Positions 7,140-13,730 of a stretch of 13,730 nucleotides of DNA are shown piece after piece. The stretch's first letter is position 1. Each line of letters opens with the position of its first letter. Under the pieces are notes generated by a model. It was not told the origin of the DNA and did not search any database. It saw nothing but the letters and a program-made list of their open reading frames with translations. A program made the position numbers and the translations under genes. The stretch spans positions 1 to 13,730 of the forward strand of contig JALTLP010000235.1 in the NCBI GenBank assembly GCA_027001895.1. Direction: 5' to 3'. The stretch is from Chromatiales bacterium. GTDB lineage: Bacteria > Pseudomonadota > Gammaproteobacteria > UBA6429 > Thiohalophilaceae.

Positions 7140-7168
7140 ATCATAGACTATTTCAGCTTAATATTTAA
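7140..7168 (-). promoter_or_regulatory. Candidate promoter of the long FHA gene
   Basis: On the minus strand TATGAT (complement of 7140-7145) lies 17 bases after TTAAAT (complement of 7163-7168, three of six -35 matches). It sits in the 69-base gap between the M16C stop and the FHA start. Confidence 0.33.
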
Positions 7169-7172
7169 AAGT

Positions 7173-10139
7173 TTACAGTTTTAAAATGTCGAATTCAATT
7201 GAAGACATCTTCGCCAGCGCATCTGCCGCTTCGGTATAGTTTGCTTCGTTGCTGATTACCGCAATATTTTCCCTGTCAGCTACCAGATACTCAGATGCCA
7301 CCCGTTTCAGGTCGTCTATGGTGACAGACAGTACATTCTGTCTGAATGCCTGACGAATTTCGGCACTGCGACCAAATAGCTGGTTCTGAAAGGCATCTTT
7401 AGCCTCTCCAGCCGGTGAGCCCGGCTTATCCAGCGCACCCACTACACCTAAAATAGCTTCTTCGAGCAAGCGCGCTTCATGTTTACTGTTAAGCAGCCAG
7501 TCTATCGATTGATTAAAGTCCTGCAATGTCTCGGCCAACCTTGGGTCACGATACGAATAAAAACGGAATGATGCCGTGTCGGCGTCATAACTTGCACCAC
7601 CACCGTATGCCCCGCCTTTTTCACGAATACTGGTATGCAAAAAACCATTACGCAAAAAACCGGCCAACACCTTTAAAGCGGCTGAATCATCATGCTGTAG
7701 CGGCACACAGGCAAAAGCCTTGGCACAAAAATTGACTTGCGTATTGGTCAACCAGACCTGACTGAGTCTGGAAGCCTTACTATCTAGATCAAATATAGCA
7801 GCATTATCATCAACCGGCATAGACCAGTGCTTCAACATGGCCTGTTGAGATTGTTCAAGGTGATCCTGTTCGGCGATTAACAGAAATTCTCTCGGCATCG
7901 TTTTAATTTGTTGATGCAAACCAGAAAATTGCCCGGCGAGAGATTCGAGCGTTGTACGGTCCGCCAAAGAGTCATCCAGTGTTTTTAATTTTTGAATGCC
8001 GGCAAGCCCACGAAGACTATGCGCCAGGCGGGCCGACTTACTAACTCCGGACGATGCAGCCAGCATCGCAAGTGAATGGCCACTACCCGTAACACTTTGC
8101 TCTGCACGTACCCGCTTTTGTGAAATAAGTTCACGTATACGGTCATGCTCATCAAAACGAACCGATTCAAATGTTTGCTGCAATAATTCACTTAAAGCAT
8201 GCTCATTACGCATTAATGCTTTGCCGGAAAGAATAAAATAGCCATCCAGATTATTCGCATCATTCACCGCCCCACGAATGGTATTAAATGCTGAAACGCC
8301 ACCGGTAACACTGTACTGACGATTTTGTATTTCAAGGTAGTCTTTATCCCCCACACCCAGTTTGGTAAAGCTGCTGGAAAAATGCGACAGGTAAGGCAAA
8401 GTTGCCGAATCAATTGCCGGTAACTTACAAATAACCTGTTGATAAATCAATCCATTGGTCGGTTGTGAATAAACTGAAACAGGCACACCGTTTATATCCA
8501 GCTTGTTACCCTTTGCTATCGACATTTCCAGCGGCACGTCCTGTAATGTTACCTTGGGTAAAATTTCTATGTCATCTTCACTGGCCTGACGTTTTTCCAA
8601 AGCTTTAGCTTGCTCAACAATAAATTGTTTTTCTGAATCGCCCAACGATTGTTTTATTGCCGCCAGACGGGATTTTTCATTCGCTTCTTTACGCTGGTTT
8701 AATTCTGTGTCTGGCTTCATCGTTAAGCGCACACGATGCAGATTATTAAGCAGATTTGAACGAATTAAATCTTTAATAAATTCCGGGTTCTGGATCTTTT
8801 CCCGCAACGTATCAATAACCGGGTCGATGTTTAACAGGGAAGTGGGATCACCCCGATGTATCGCACAGGATAAACCTTCAAGAATAATAGACAAACCATA
8901 CGGATAACTGTCACCACTGACTTCCCGCTGGCCAAGTTCGAGCTGGTGCAGTACCGCTTCGACATCGTCCATCGGCACACCATTTTCTACGATGTCTTTA
9001 AAAACGGATAAAATCAGTTGTTCAATTTTTTGAGCATCTTCAGCCTTGCATCCTTCAAGGCCACACATAAACGTCAGTTCATGGTTGGAATCATCCAGCC
9101 CGCATAATGAAGAAGGCGCAACACCTAAATCGGTTTTTTCAAGAGCCTGCCTTAAAGGCGAAGCGCTATTATCCAGTAATAAACTCGACATTAAATGTGC
9201 ACTAAGTACGCCTTCAAGATCGGTGTTATGCCCCAGCAACCAGCCCATCACAACATGCGACTTATCCTCAATGGAGTCTTCCCCTTCCAGGCCGTAAAAT
9301 TCCTCAACCACAACCGGTGCAAGGTAACGCTTTTCATCATTAACTTTTATTTGTTCATCAAGCGCGTCGAAATGCTGCAACACATTGGCTTCAAAAATCT
9401 CATGGTACTCGTTTGCATTAATATCACCATAAGTCATAAAAACTGCGTTGGACGGATGATAATGTGTTTTGTAAAACGCTTTTAACTGCTCATAACTCAG
9501 GTCGGTGATAAATGCCGGATCGCCACCACTGTTATAATGGTAAGTCGTCGTCGGATATAAATATTTATATAACGACTCCCATACCTGGCTGACCGGCGAA
9601 CTGAGCGCCCCCTTCATTTCATTAAACACGACTCCTTTATATAAAAGCTCAGAAGCAGGGTTGTCCATTTCTGCGAATTCCAGCCGGTGGCCTTCCTGAG
9701 CAAAATCAAGCTTATCCAGCCGCGAAAAGAAAACCGCATCGAGGTAAACATCCAGCAGGTTAAAAAAGTCCTTGCGATTCTGGCTGGCAAAGGGATAAGC
9801 CGTCCAGTCACTGCTGGTAAAAGCATTCATAAAAGTATTTAAGGAACGGCGAATCATCATAAAAAACGGGTCGCGCACCGGGTATTTCTTACTGCCACAT
9901 AATGCTGTGTGTTCAAGCATATGGGCAACCCCGGTTGAATCCATCGGCACGGTTCTTAATGCAACCAGAAAAACGTTTTCGTCGTTCTCGGCAGATAGGT
10001 GGTAATGCAGCGCACCGGTTTTAATATGTCGGTATTCCTCAACCGTCAGGTTTAACGAGTGAATAGGTTCACTACTGACCCATTCAAAACCAGGGTGTAC
10101 TTTTTCAGGATTAACGGCTAATTGATTTGTTTCTGGCAT
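7173..10139 (-). CDS. M16C zinc metallopeptidase, presequence-protease (PreP) type
   Basis: This large single-chain peptidase cleaves unfolded peptides inside a closed chamber made of two halves. The inverted zinc motif HMLEH is at 73-77 (His73, Glu76, His77). The third ligand is Glu174 in NEMKGA, 97 residues after His77, the same spacing as in human PreP. FMNAFTSSDWTAYPF (103-117) and the C-terminal GGAYGGGASYDADTASFRFYSYRDP block are typical of the subfamily. Its 988 residues match full-length PreP-like enzymes, so both halves are present. There is no signal peptide. Its cytoplasmic role in bacteria is not well defined, with peptide turnover the likely job. The start lies 2 bases after the stop of the TlpA-like gene with no Shine-Dalgarno of its own visible, so translation is probably coupled. 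Confidence 0.92.
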   Translation of the reverse strand: MPETNQLAVNPEKVHPGFEWVSSEPIHSLNLTVEEYRHIKTGALHYHLSAENDENVFLVALRTVPMDSTGVAHMLEHTALCGSKKYPVRDPFFMMIRRSLNTFMNAFTSSDWTAYPFASQNRKDFFNLLDVYLDAVFFSRLDKLDFAQEGHRLEFAEMDNPASELLYKGVVFNEMKGALSSPVSQVWESLYKYLYPTTTYHYNSGGDPAFITDLSYEQLKAFYKTHYHPSNAVFMTYGDINANEYHEIFEANVLQHFDALDEQIKVNDEKRYLAPVVVEEFYGLEGEDSIEDKSHVVMGWLLGHNTDLEGVLSAHLMSSLLLDNSASPLRQALEKTDLGVAPSSLCGLDDSNHELTFMCGLEGCKAEDAQKIEQLILSVFKDIVENGVPMDDVEAVLHQLELGQREVSGDSYPYGLSIILEGLSCAIHRGDPTSLLNIDPVIDTLREKIQNPEFIKDLIRSNLLNNLHRVRLTMKPDTELNQRKEANEKSRLAAIKQSLGDSEKQFIVEQAKALEKRQASEDDIEILPKVTLQDVPLEMSIAKGNKLDINGVPVSVYSQPTNGLIYQQVICKLPAIDSATLPYLSHFSSSFTKLGVGDKDYLEIQNRQYSVTGGVSAFNTIRGAVNDANNLDGYFILSGKALMRNEHALSELLQQTFESVRFDEHDRIRELISQKRVRAEQSVTGSGHSLAMLAASSGVSKSARLAHSLRGLAGIQKLKTLDDSLADRTTLESLAGQFSGLHQQIKTMPREFLLIAEQDHLEQSQQAMLKHWSMPVDDNAAIFDLDSKASRLSQVWLTNTQVNFCAKAFACVPLQHDDSAALKVLAGFLRNGFLHTSIREKGGAYGGGASYDADTASFRFYSYRDPRLAETLQDFNQSIDWLLNSKHEARLLEEAILGVVGALDKPGSPAGEAKDAFQNQLFGRSAEIRQAFRQNVLSVTIDDLKRVASEYLVADRENIAVISNEANYTEAADALAKMSSIEFDILKL

Positions 10140-10141
10140 AG

Positions 10142-10663
10142 TTATTTCTGTTTAATATATTTTGAAATGTCGGGTAAAGAATGGCCATAAAAAACGACCT
10201 TACCTTGTGGACTAACAAGTACTATAGTCGGGGTTACAACAGAATGATACGCTTCCCCGACATCGAGATTATCCAGCCGATTGGCAAGAATTAAATATTT
10301 TATATTATTATCCTTAACATATTCGGCAACATCATCGTTATATTCTGCGCCAATATTAATCGCAGCAATGGTTAAACCTTTATTATTATATTTTTTTTGC
10401 ATGGCATTAAGGTACTTTACTTCTGCATAGCAATAAACGCAATCAACCGCCCAGAACACCAGCAAAACATGGCCCTTTTTCCTGAGTGCTGCAAGCGTAT
10501 AAGACTTGCCCGCTAACGATTTTAAATTAAATTCCGGCGCTTGCTGGCCAGGCCGATAACCTATGGCATTCTTGCTGGCAGACAGTTCTGGCAAACTGAA
10601 AAGCCCGAAAAATACAGCTATAAGTGTAAGGGTTTTTAATAAACTGTTTTTTTTGTAAAGCAA
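10142..10663 (-). CDS. Exported TlpA/AhpC-TSA-type thioredoxin-fold protein with a CVYC motif
   Basis: The 173 residues begin with a positively charged N terminus and a hydrophobic stretch (about 10-24) ending near LSAS (27-30), a signal peptide or single anchor, so the protein should act in the periplasm. A thioredoxin fold of the AhpC/TSA-TlpA type follows: APEFNLKSLAGK (42-53), FWAVDCVYC (70-78) and cis-Pro145 in VTPTIVLVSPQGK. The active site is Cys75-Val-Tyr-Cys78, and an Asp replaces the usual Trp before the first Cys. The start codon is TTG (complement of 10661-10663), supported by a strong GAGGA seven bases upstream. It heads a tightly coupled minus-strand unit with the M16C peptidase. 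A thiol-disulfide reductase role is likely and the substrate is unknown. Confidence 0.85.
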   Translation of the reverse strand: MLYKKNSLLKTLTLIAVFFGLFSLPELSASKNAIGYRPGQQAPEFNLKSLAGKSYTLAALRKKGHVLLVFWAVDCVYCYAEVKYLNAMQKKYNNKGLTIAAINIGAEYNDDVAEYVKDNNIKYLILANRLDNLDVGEAYHSVVTPTIVLVSPQGKVVFYGHSLPDISKYIKQK

Positions 10664-10854
10664 GCTGGTATCCTCGTAAAACCGGTCTGCAAGCTTAACA
10701 TATTCTCACCAGTGGTTAAGTTTAATGTCTTCTTTTATATTTCTAAATGCAGGCTGTTTTGATACTATGCCGCTAATACATCAGCACCAATAAAACAACA
10801 TATTCACTATTTCGTAAAATAAAATCTGTCAAACAGGATAGCCAGGGACAATCA

Positions 10855-11625
10855 ATGATTATCGTAATTTCTCCCGCAAAAACAGTCGATTTTGAAACAC
10901 CACCACAAACCAGCAAGCATACAATGCCGGATTTCCTGACTGAATCAAACAAACTGGTGCGTGAAATGCGCAATTACAACCGTGCAGATATTAAAAAGCT
11001 GATGCACGTCAGTGATAAAATTGCTGACCTGAACATTGAACGCTTTAAAAAATTTAAAACACCGTTTACACCTAAAAACGCCAAACAGGCTGCACTGGCA
11101 TTTAAGGGAGACGTTTATACTGGCCTGAATATCGAAGAATTCAGTGTGCGTGATCTTGATTTTGCTCAAAAGCATCTGCGCATCCTTTCCGGACTGTATG
11201 GTATATTAAGACCACTGGATTTAATGCAGGCTTACCGGCTGGAAATGGGGCTGAAATTACCTGTTAAAAACGCCAAAAACCTCTATGAATTCTGGGATAA
11301 CCGGGTAACCGAAGCCATTAACAACGAATTTAAAAAGCAAAAAGAAAACACCCTGATAAATCTTGCGTCTAATGAATATTTTAAAGTGATCCAGAAAAAG
11401 AATTTAAACGGTACAATCATAACGCCTGCCTTTAAGGAAGCGCGTGACGGCGGCTTTAAAATGATTGGTATCTATGCAAAAAAGGCGCGGGGTTTAATGA
11501 GCAGTTATATTATTAAAAACCGGATTAAAAACCCGCAAGATATCAAGCAATTTAAAATGGACGGTTACAGGTTTAATAAGAAACTATCAACCGATACTGA
11601 CTGGGTTTTTACCCGAAAACAATAA
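10855..11625 (+). CDS. yaaA: Peroxide stress protein YaaA (DUF328/UPF0246)
   Basis: This 256-residue cytoplasmic protein aligns along its length with E. coli YaaA (258 residues). Shared blocks include VISPAKTVDFETP near the start, AALAFKGDVYTGLN, FAQKHLRILSGLYGILRPLDLMQ, YRLEMG, INLASNEYFK and FYAKKARGLMS-like IYAKKARGLMS. In E. coli YaaA limits intracellular iron and DNA damage during hydrogen peroxide stress and is under OxyR control. AGGGA lies about seven bases before the ATG. The 191-base gap to the divergent TlpA-like gene would hold both promoters, but I see no clear -35/-10 pair or OxyR site there. A thioredoxin gene follows after 20 bases, probably in the same transcript, which fits an oxidative-stress unit. 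Confidence 0.95.
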   Translation: MIIVISPAKTVDFETPPQTSKHTMPDFLTESNKLVREMRNYNRADIKKLMHVSDKIADLNIERFKKFKTPFTPKNAKQAALAFKGDVYTGLNIEEFSVRDLDFAQKHLRILSGLYGILRPLDLMQAYRLEMGLKLPVKNAKNLYEFWDNRVTEAINNEFKKQKENTLINLASNEYFKVIQKKNLNGTIITPAFKEARDGGFKMIGIYAKKARGLMSSYIIKNRIKNPQDIKQFKMDGYRFNKKLSTDTDWVFTRKQ

Positions 11626-11645
11626 ATATATAATTAAAACTGACT

Positions 11646-12008
11646 ATGGCCTCAAAAAATATAATTTACGTAAACCTTGATGACTTCGACGAAAAAGTTA
11701 TAAAGGAATCCCATACACGCCCCGTTATTGTCGACTTCTGGGCAGAATGGTGCCCACCGTGTAATGCGATTTCGCCAACACTGGACAAGATAATGGCGGA
11801 CTACAACGGCTCTGTACTGCTGGCCAAGCTGGAGGTGGATGAAGGCGACAATATGAAGCTTGCCGGTCAGTATAAGGTACGAGGCTTTCCTACCATTATC
11901 CTGTTTGAAGAAGGTGTTGAAATTGACCGTTTTAGCAGTGCACAAAGCTATGACTTTATCGACCAGTTTATTCAGCAAAACAGCCGTCTGTTAAAACCGG
12001 TTAGTTAA
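11646..12008 (+). CDS. Thioredoxin with a CPPC active site
   Basis: This 120-residue single-domain protein has no signal peptide and is therefore cytoplasmic. The thioredoxin core is clear: VIVDFWAEWCPPC (27-39) with Cys36 and Cys39, buried Asp30, DKIMADYNGSVLLAKLEVDE, and cis-Pro82 in VRGFPTIILFEEG. E. coli TrxA has CGPC; here the Gly is Pro, giving CPPC, which should alter the redox potential and partner choice, so I do not call it trxA. The usual Lys after the motif is Asn. Its start lies 20 bases after the yaaA stop, with no clear Shine-Dalgarno. Its stop lies 12 bases from that of the convergent FHA gene, where I see no strong terminator. Confidence 0.9.
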   Translation: MASKNIIYVNLDDFDEKVIKESHTRPVIVDFWAEWCPPCNAISPTLDKIMADYNGSVLLAKLEVDEGDNMKLAGQYKVRGFPTIILFEEGVEIDRFSSAQSYDFIDQFIQQNSRLLKPVS

Positions 12009-12020
12009 AAACTTTTTTAC

Positions 12021-12404
12021 TTACTTCGGTTTTGTGTAATAAACACCCGGTATCCAGGACTTGTGCAACCGGGCAGTTTCATCCGGGTTCTGATCTTCTG
12101 AATCGTCAAAAGTAAAGTTATTTGTACCAATCCGAATCCGGTCACCTTCACTCAAACGATGCAGGTTAATAAGCTGATCATTAACATAGGTATTATTGGT
12201 GCTTTCCAGATCCTGCAGAATATATTCGTAAACACCGTCTTTTTTATTGTTAACACTTATCTCGATAACCGCGTGATGTTTACTGACAAGATTATCGTTC
12301 AGACAAATATCATTCGACTCATCCCGTCCGATAGTCGTTTTAGCTTTTTGTATCGGGAAAACGATACCTGCACTGTTATCTTTAATCTGAACCAACTTCG
12401 CCAT
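12021..12404 (-). CDS. Small stand-alone FHA-domain protein
   Basis: Nearly all of this 127-residue protein is one FHA domain (about 3-101). Key residues are Gly26-Arg27, Ser41-Lys42-His43-His44 and Asn70-Asn71-Thr72. The last set differs from the common Asn-Gly-Thr by an Asn in the second place. The core still predicts phosphothreonine-peptide binding. After the domain an acidic linker (DSEDQNPDET) leads to a short basic/aromatic tail (KSWIPGVYYTKPK) that could be a partner-binding peptide. There is no signal or membrane segment. It is the last gene of a three-gene minus-strand operon, 10 bases after the small membrane protein gene, which suggests it reads a phosphorylated partner linked to those proteins. 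Unlike the FHA protein at 6048-7103 it has no N-terminal partner region. Confidence 0.87.
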   Translation of the reverse strand: MAKLVQIKDNSAGIVFPIQKAKTTIGRDESNDICLNDNLVSKHHAVIEISVNNKKDGVYEYILQDLESTNNTYVNDQLINLHRLSEGDRIRIGTNNFTFDDSEDQNPDETARLHKSWIPGVYYTKPK

Positions 12405-12414
12405 AACAATAACT

Positions 12415-12735
12415 TTAGGTTAAGATTTGAATAAAAAAAGGTATCCACACTGATAACATTATAAAAATAGTTAAACCATTGCAGCCAAGAATCAGCTTAT
12501 AGCGGCTTTTTTCTTCTCCTGTTGTCTGGCTAAACCAGATAGAGGCAATAATACTGTCGAGTATCAACACCATTGTAATAATAGGTGCCATCACCGGGAT
12601 AAAAATTGTTTCTATCATTGGCCAGCCATCATAGGAAATCGGTGTTCCCGATTTTGCCTTGAATATAAGCGAGAGTATCGCCAGTAAAATTAAAACAACC
12701 CGCATTGGGCGTATTTTTATTAGTAGGTTAAGCAT
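12415..12735 (-). CDS. Small membrane protein with three predicted helices, unrecognised
   Basis: I do not recognise this 106-residue protein. Three hydrophobic segments stand out: about 11-26, 41-67 and 80-105. The first follows a basic N terminus (KIRPMR). A polar loop (FSQTTGEEKSRYK, 68-80) separates the second and third; the first and second are joined by KAKSGTPISYDGWP (26-39). There are no cysteine pairs or catalytic motifs. The positive charges favour a cytoplasmic N terminus. It lies between a small soluble protein gene (30 bases upstream) and a stand-alone FHA gene (10 bases downstream), so a membrane docking role for that pair is possible but is inference. The ribosome binding site is weak. 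Confidence 0.7.
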   Translation of the reverse strand: MLNLLIKIRPMRVVLILLAILSLIFKAKSGTPISYDGWPMIETIFIPVMAPIITMVLILDSIIASIWFSQTTGEEKSRYKLILGCNGLTIFIMLSVWIPFFIQILT

Positions 12736-12765
12736 TATTTTTGTCTTTATATAATAGGTTAAGGA

Positions 12766-13152
12766 TTAATGTATCGGTGATTTTAAATCGCCCGGGGTAA
12801 AAGCCACCTGTACCTTGTTCTTGTATTCTTCGTCAAAGACCAGGTCAAAATTGTAATCTGCGTCCACTTTTAGCTGTTTTAAATCCGGCAGGCGATTAGC
12901 AAGATAAGCGCAGGCAGCCGCAATAAGCTGGTCATTACTGTCCATCAAGGCCGCGATAAGTTGCATAGAAACAAACTGAGCACGCTGTATCATATCGGGA
13001 TCAGCAATAGTTTCACCATTTAAAACAATACCCCGGGTCATCTTGGAATCCATAATATCAAGATATTCTAATTGTTTTTCCGGTAACGGCTTTGAACGGT
13101 TATATTCAAGCTGGCTTTCGCCATTAACCAGCACTACAAATAACTCTGACAT
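12766..13152 (-). CDS. Small soluble protein, unrecognised, first gene of the FHA operon
   Basis: The ATG at 13152 is chosen because AAGG lies exactly seven bases upstream; a TTG at 13188 in the same frame would add 12 residues but has no comparable site. The 128-residue product starts MSELFVVLVNGESQLEY, continues with a charged stretch, and has an alpha-helical middle (about residues 57-85, IQRAQFVSMQLIAALMDSN then QLIAAACAYLANRLP). It ends in a short strand-rich, polar tail. There are no membrane segments, signal peptide, zinc ligands or enzyme motifs, and I cannot assign a family. Its place ahead of a membrane protein and an FHA protein is its best functional clue. Confidence 0.78.
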   Translation of the reverse strand: MSELFVVLVNGESQLEYNRSKPLPEKQLEYLDIMDSKMTRGIVLNGETIADPDMIQRAQFVSMQLIAALMDSNDQLIAAACAYLANRLPDLKQLKVDADYNFDLVFDEEYKNKVQVAFTPGDLKSPIH

Positions 13153-13256
13153 AATACAACCTTGGTAAATTGAATTTAATAAAATCAACAGGATAGCTAA
13201 TACATTGTATCGCGCAGTATTCTAATAGATTTTGCAGAGATTTTAAGATTTTTTTT

Positions 13257-13278
13257 CCTGAAAAAGAATTTTTTCAGG
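13257..13278. repeat. Strong A/T-rich hairpin between the FHA operon and the 6S RNA gene
   Basis: CCTGAAAAA (13257-13265) and TTTTTCAGG (13270-13278) are exact reverse complements around a GAAT loop. On the + strand it is followed by TTTTAA and preceded by eight T. It could act as a terminator on the + strand, but no + gene lies just upstream. Confidence 0.45.
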
Positions 13279-13358
13279 TTTTAACGATAAGTTACTAATT
13301 ATTAACAAAACATACTGCCAATAAACAACCGGTAGCAAAAGCCATATTAAAATTCAAT

Positions 13359-13387
13359 CTGGCAATAAAAAAAATACCGGCTAGTCT
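13359..13387 (+). promoter_or_regulatory. Candidate promoter of the 6S RNA
   Basis: CTGGCA (13359-13364, four of six -35 matches) and TAGTCT (13382-13387, three of six -10 matches) are 17 bases apart. They predict a start near 13394, which coincides with the first base of the closing stem of the RNA. This agreement is the main support. Confidence 0.45.
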
Positions 13388-13394
13388 TTATTAA

Positions 13395-13555
13395 TGTAAA
13401 TGTATTACCCCGGTTTTTCTTTGAGCCTATTCCATAATCTCCGGGAGCTACAATGTAGATGTGGTGTGAATGCCCGGCCTGACCGGGAATCCTGAAACAT
13501 CTCTGCTGCACCCACTTGACCATGATGGTTCAAGTGTACGGGGTAATACCTTACA
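13395..13555 (+). ncRNA. ssrS: 6S RNA
   Basis: 6S RNA binds the sigma70 RNA polymerase holoenzyme by imitating an open promoter and lowers transcription in stationary phase. A long closing stem joins the ends: TGTAA (13395-13399) with TTACA (13551-13555), and GTATTACCCCG (13402-13412) with CGGGGTAATAC (13539-13549). Inside it, the 5' side carries TTGAGCCTATTCCAT, close to TGAGCCGATATTTCAT of E. coli 6S. The 3' side carries the hairpin CACTTGACCA/TGGTTCAAGTG (13513-13536), matching the E. coli CCTTGAACC...GGTTCAAGG hairpin. An apical arm pairs AGATGT (13457-13462) with ACATCT (13497-13502) and CCCGG (13473-13477) with CCGGG (13483-13487). At about 161 bases it is shorter than E. coli 6S (184). 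The exact ends are estimates. The E. coli neighbour fau does not follow it directly. Confidence 0.82.
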
Positions 13556-13588
13556 CCTTAAACAGCGTCCCCCATTTTTATTCTGCGG

Positions 13589-13730
13589 TTATTTTGAAGT
13601 CGCAACCTTTGTATTCTTTTTAATAAAGTTCTCGATTACCTCTGCCGGCACGGCACCAACCTGGGCTGCGAGAAGCTCACCCTTTGGGTTAAATAATAAA
13701 AAGCTTGGTGTGCCCACCCAACGCTGTTGC
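13589..13730 (-). CDS. C-terminal part of a thioredoxin-fold protein, cut by the window edge
   Basis: A minus-strand frame runs from the window edge to a TAA (complement of 13589-13591), giving 46 residues. They begin QQRWVGTPSFLLFNPKGELL and end with a lysine-rich tail. The GTP (cis-proline) followed by a hydrophobic strand, a turn with Pro-Lys-Gly and a final helix (PAEVIENFIKK) is the last part of a thioredoxin fold, as in TlpA/SoxW-type thiol reductases. The active-site cysteines would lie outside the window. It converges on the 6S RNA gene, with 33 bases between them. Confidence 0.75.
   Translation of the reverse strand, partial: QQRWVGTPSFLLFNPKGELLAAQVGAVPAEVIENFIKKNTKVATSK

Noticed and set aside
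7142..7172. Possible terminator after the M16C gene (TTTAAAA with TTTTAAA)
   Set aside because: The stem is made only of A and T and has no following T run; read-through into the FHA gene is at least as likely.
9195..9485. 96-codon + strand frame inside the M16C gene
   Set aside because: Antisense to an intact conserved peptidase; composition is typical of a shadow frame.
10664..10854. Intergenic gap between the TlpA-like gene and yaaA searched for an OxyR site or clear promoters
   Set aside because: TTGATA at 10759-10764 resembles a -35, but no -10 lies at the right distance, and I could not support an OxyR pattern.
11993..12033. Possible terminator between the convergent thioredoxin and FHA genes (AAAACCG with CGGTTTT, plus T run 12013-12018)
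   Set aside because: The 7-bp stem has a 27-base loop and the T run is inside it; the small AGTT/AACT stem is too weak to call.
13395..13555. Alternative reading of the structured RNA as SRP (4.5S) RNA or a riboswitch
   Set aside because: The conserved SRP GGAAGCAGCC-type loop is missing, and no protein gene follows on the + strand for a riboswitch to control; 6S-specific blocks fit better.
1..13730. Mobile elements, CRISPR arrays, tRNA genes and prophage genes
   Set aside because: No transposase, integrase, spaced direct repeats, tRNA cloverleaf or phage-like protein was seen on either strand.

Overview
The window reads as ordinary chromosome from a moderately AT-rich gammaproteobacterium. 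The support is a TrhP/YegQ tRNA hydroxylation protein, a DUF2835 protein and a YaaA protein, all very close to their gammaproteobacterial relatives, plus an RNA with the sequence blocks and fold of gammaproteobacterial 6S RNA. I cannot name a genus. I see no phage, transposon, CRISPR array or tRNA.

Layout. Positions 1-192 hold the first five codons of a divergent minus-strand gene and the promoter region of trhP (259-1605, +). Next comes a lipid-derived glycerol module. A glycerol-kinase-like FGGY kinase (1710-3191, +) converges on a minus-strand operon of DUF2835 protein, glycerophosphodiester phosphodiesterase and a short GlpD-like FAD dehydrogenase (5360 down to 3212). The predicted path is glycerophosphodiester to sn-glycerol-3-phosphate (GDPD), then to dihydroxyacetone phosphate (GlpD-like). 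The kinase would feed in the free polyol, although two of its glycerol-contacting residues are changed. A divergent + gene (5529-5978) encodes a membrane-anchored RRM RNA-binding protein. A bidirectional terminator (6003-6030) separates it from a minus-strand run: a TlpA-like exported thiol oxidoreductase (TTG start), a 988-residue M16C metallopeptidase and an FHA-domain protein.

From 10855 there is a + pair, yaaA and a CPPC thioredoxin. Facing it is a three-gene minus-strand operon (13152 down to 12021) of two unrecognised small proteins, one of them membrane-embedded, and a stand-alone FHA protein. The right end holds a probable 6S RNA (about 13395-13555, +) with its own promoter. A thioredoxin-fold gene running off the window edge converges on it.

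Themes. Three thioredoxin-fold proteins and the peroxide-stress protein YaaA lie within about 3.6 kb. Two FHA (phosphothreonine-reader) genes lie in separate units with no kinase or phosphatase in view. The least described items are the membrane-tethered RRM protein, the uncharacterised N-terminal region of the long FHA protein and the small-protein/FHA operon. The least obvious item is the 6S RNA, which lies where no protein is encoded and apparently away from its usual zapA/fau neighbours.
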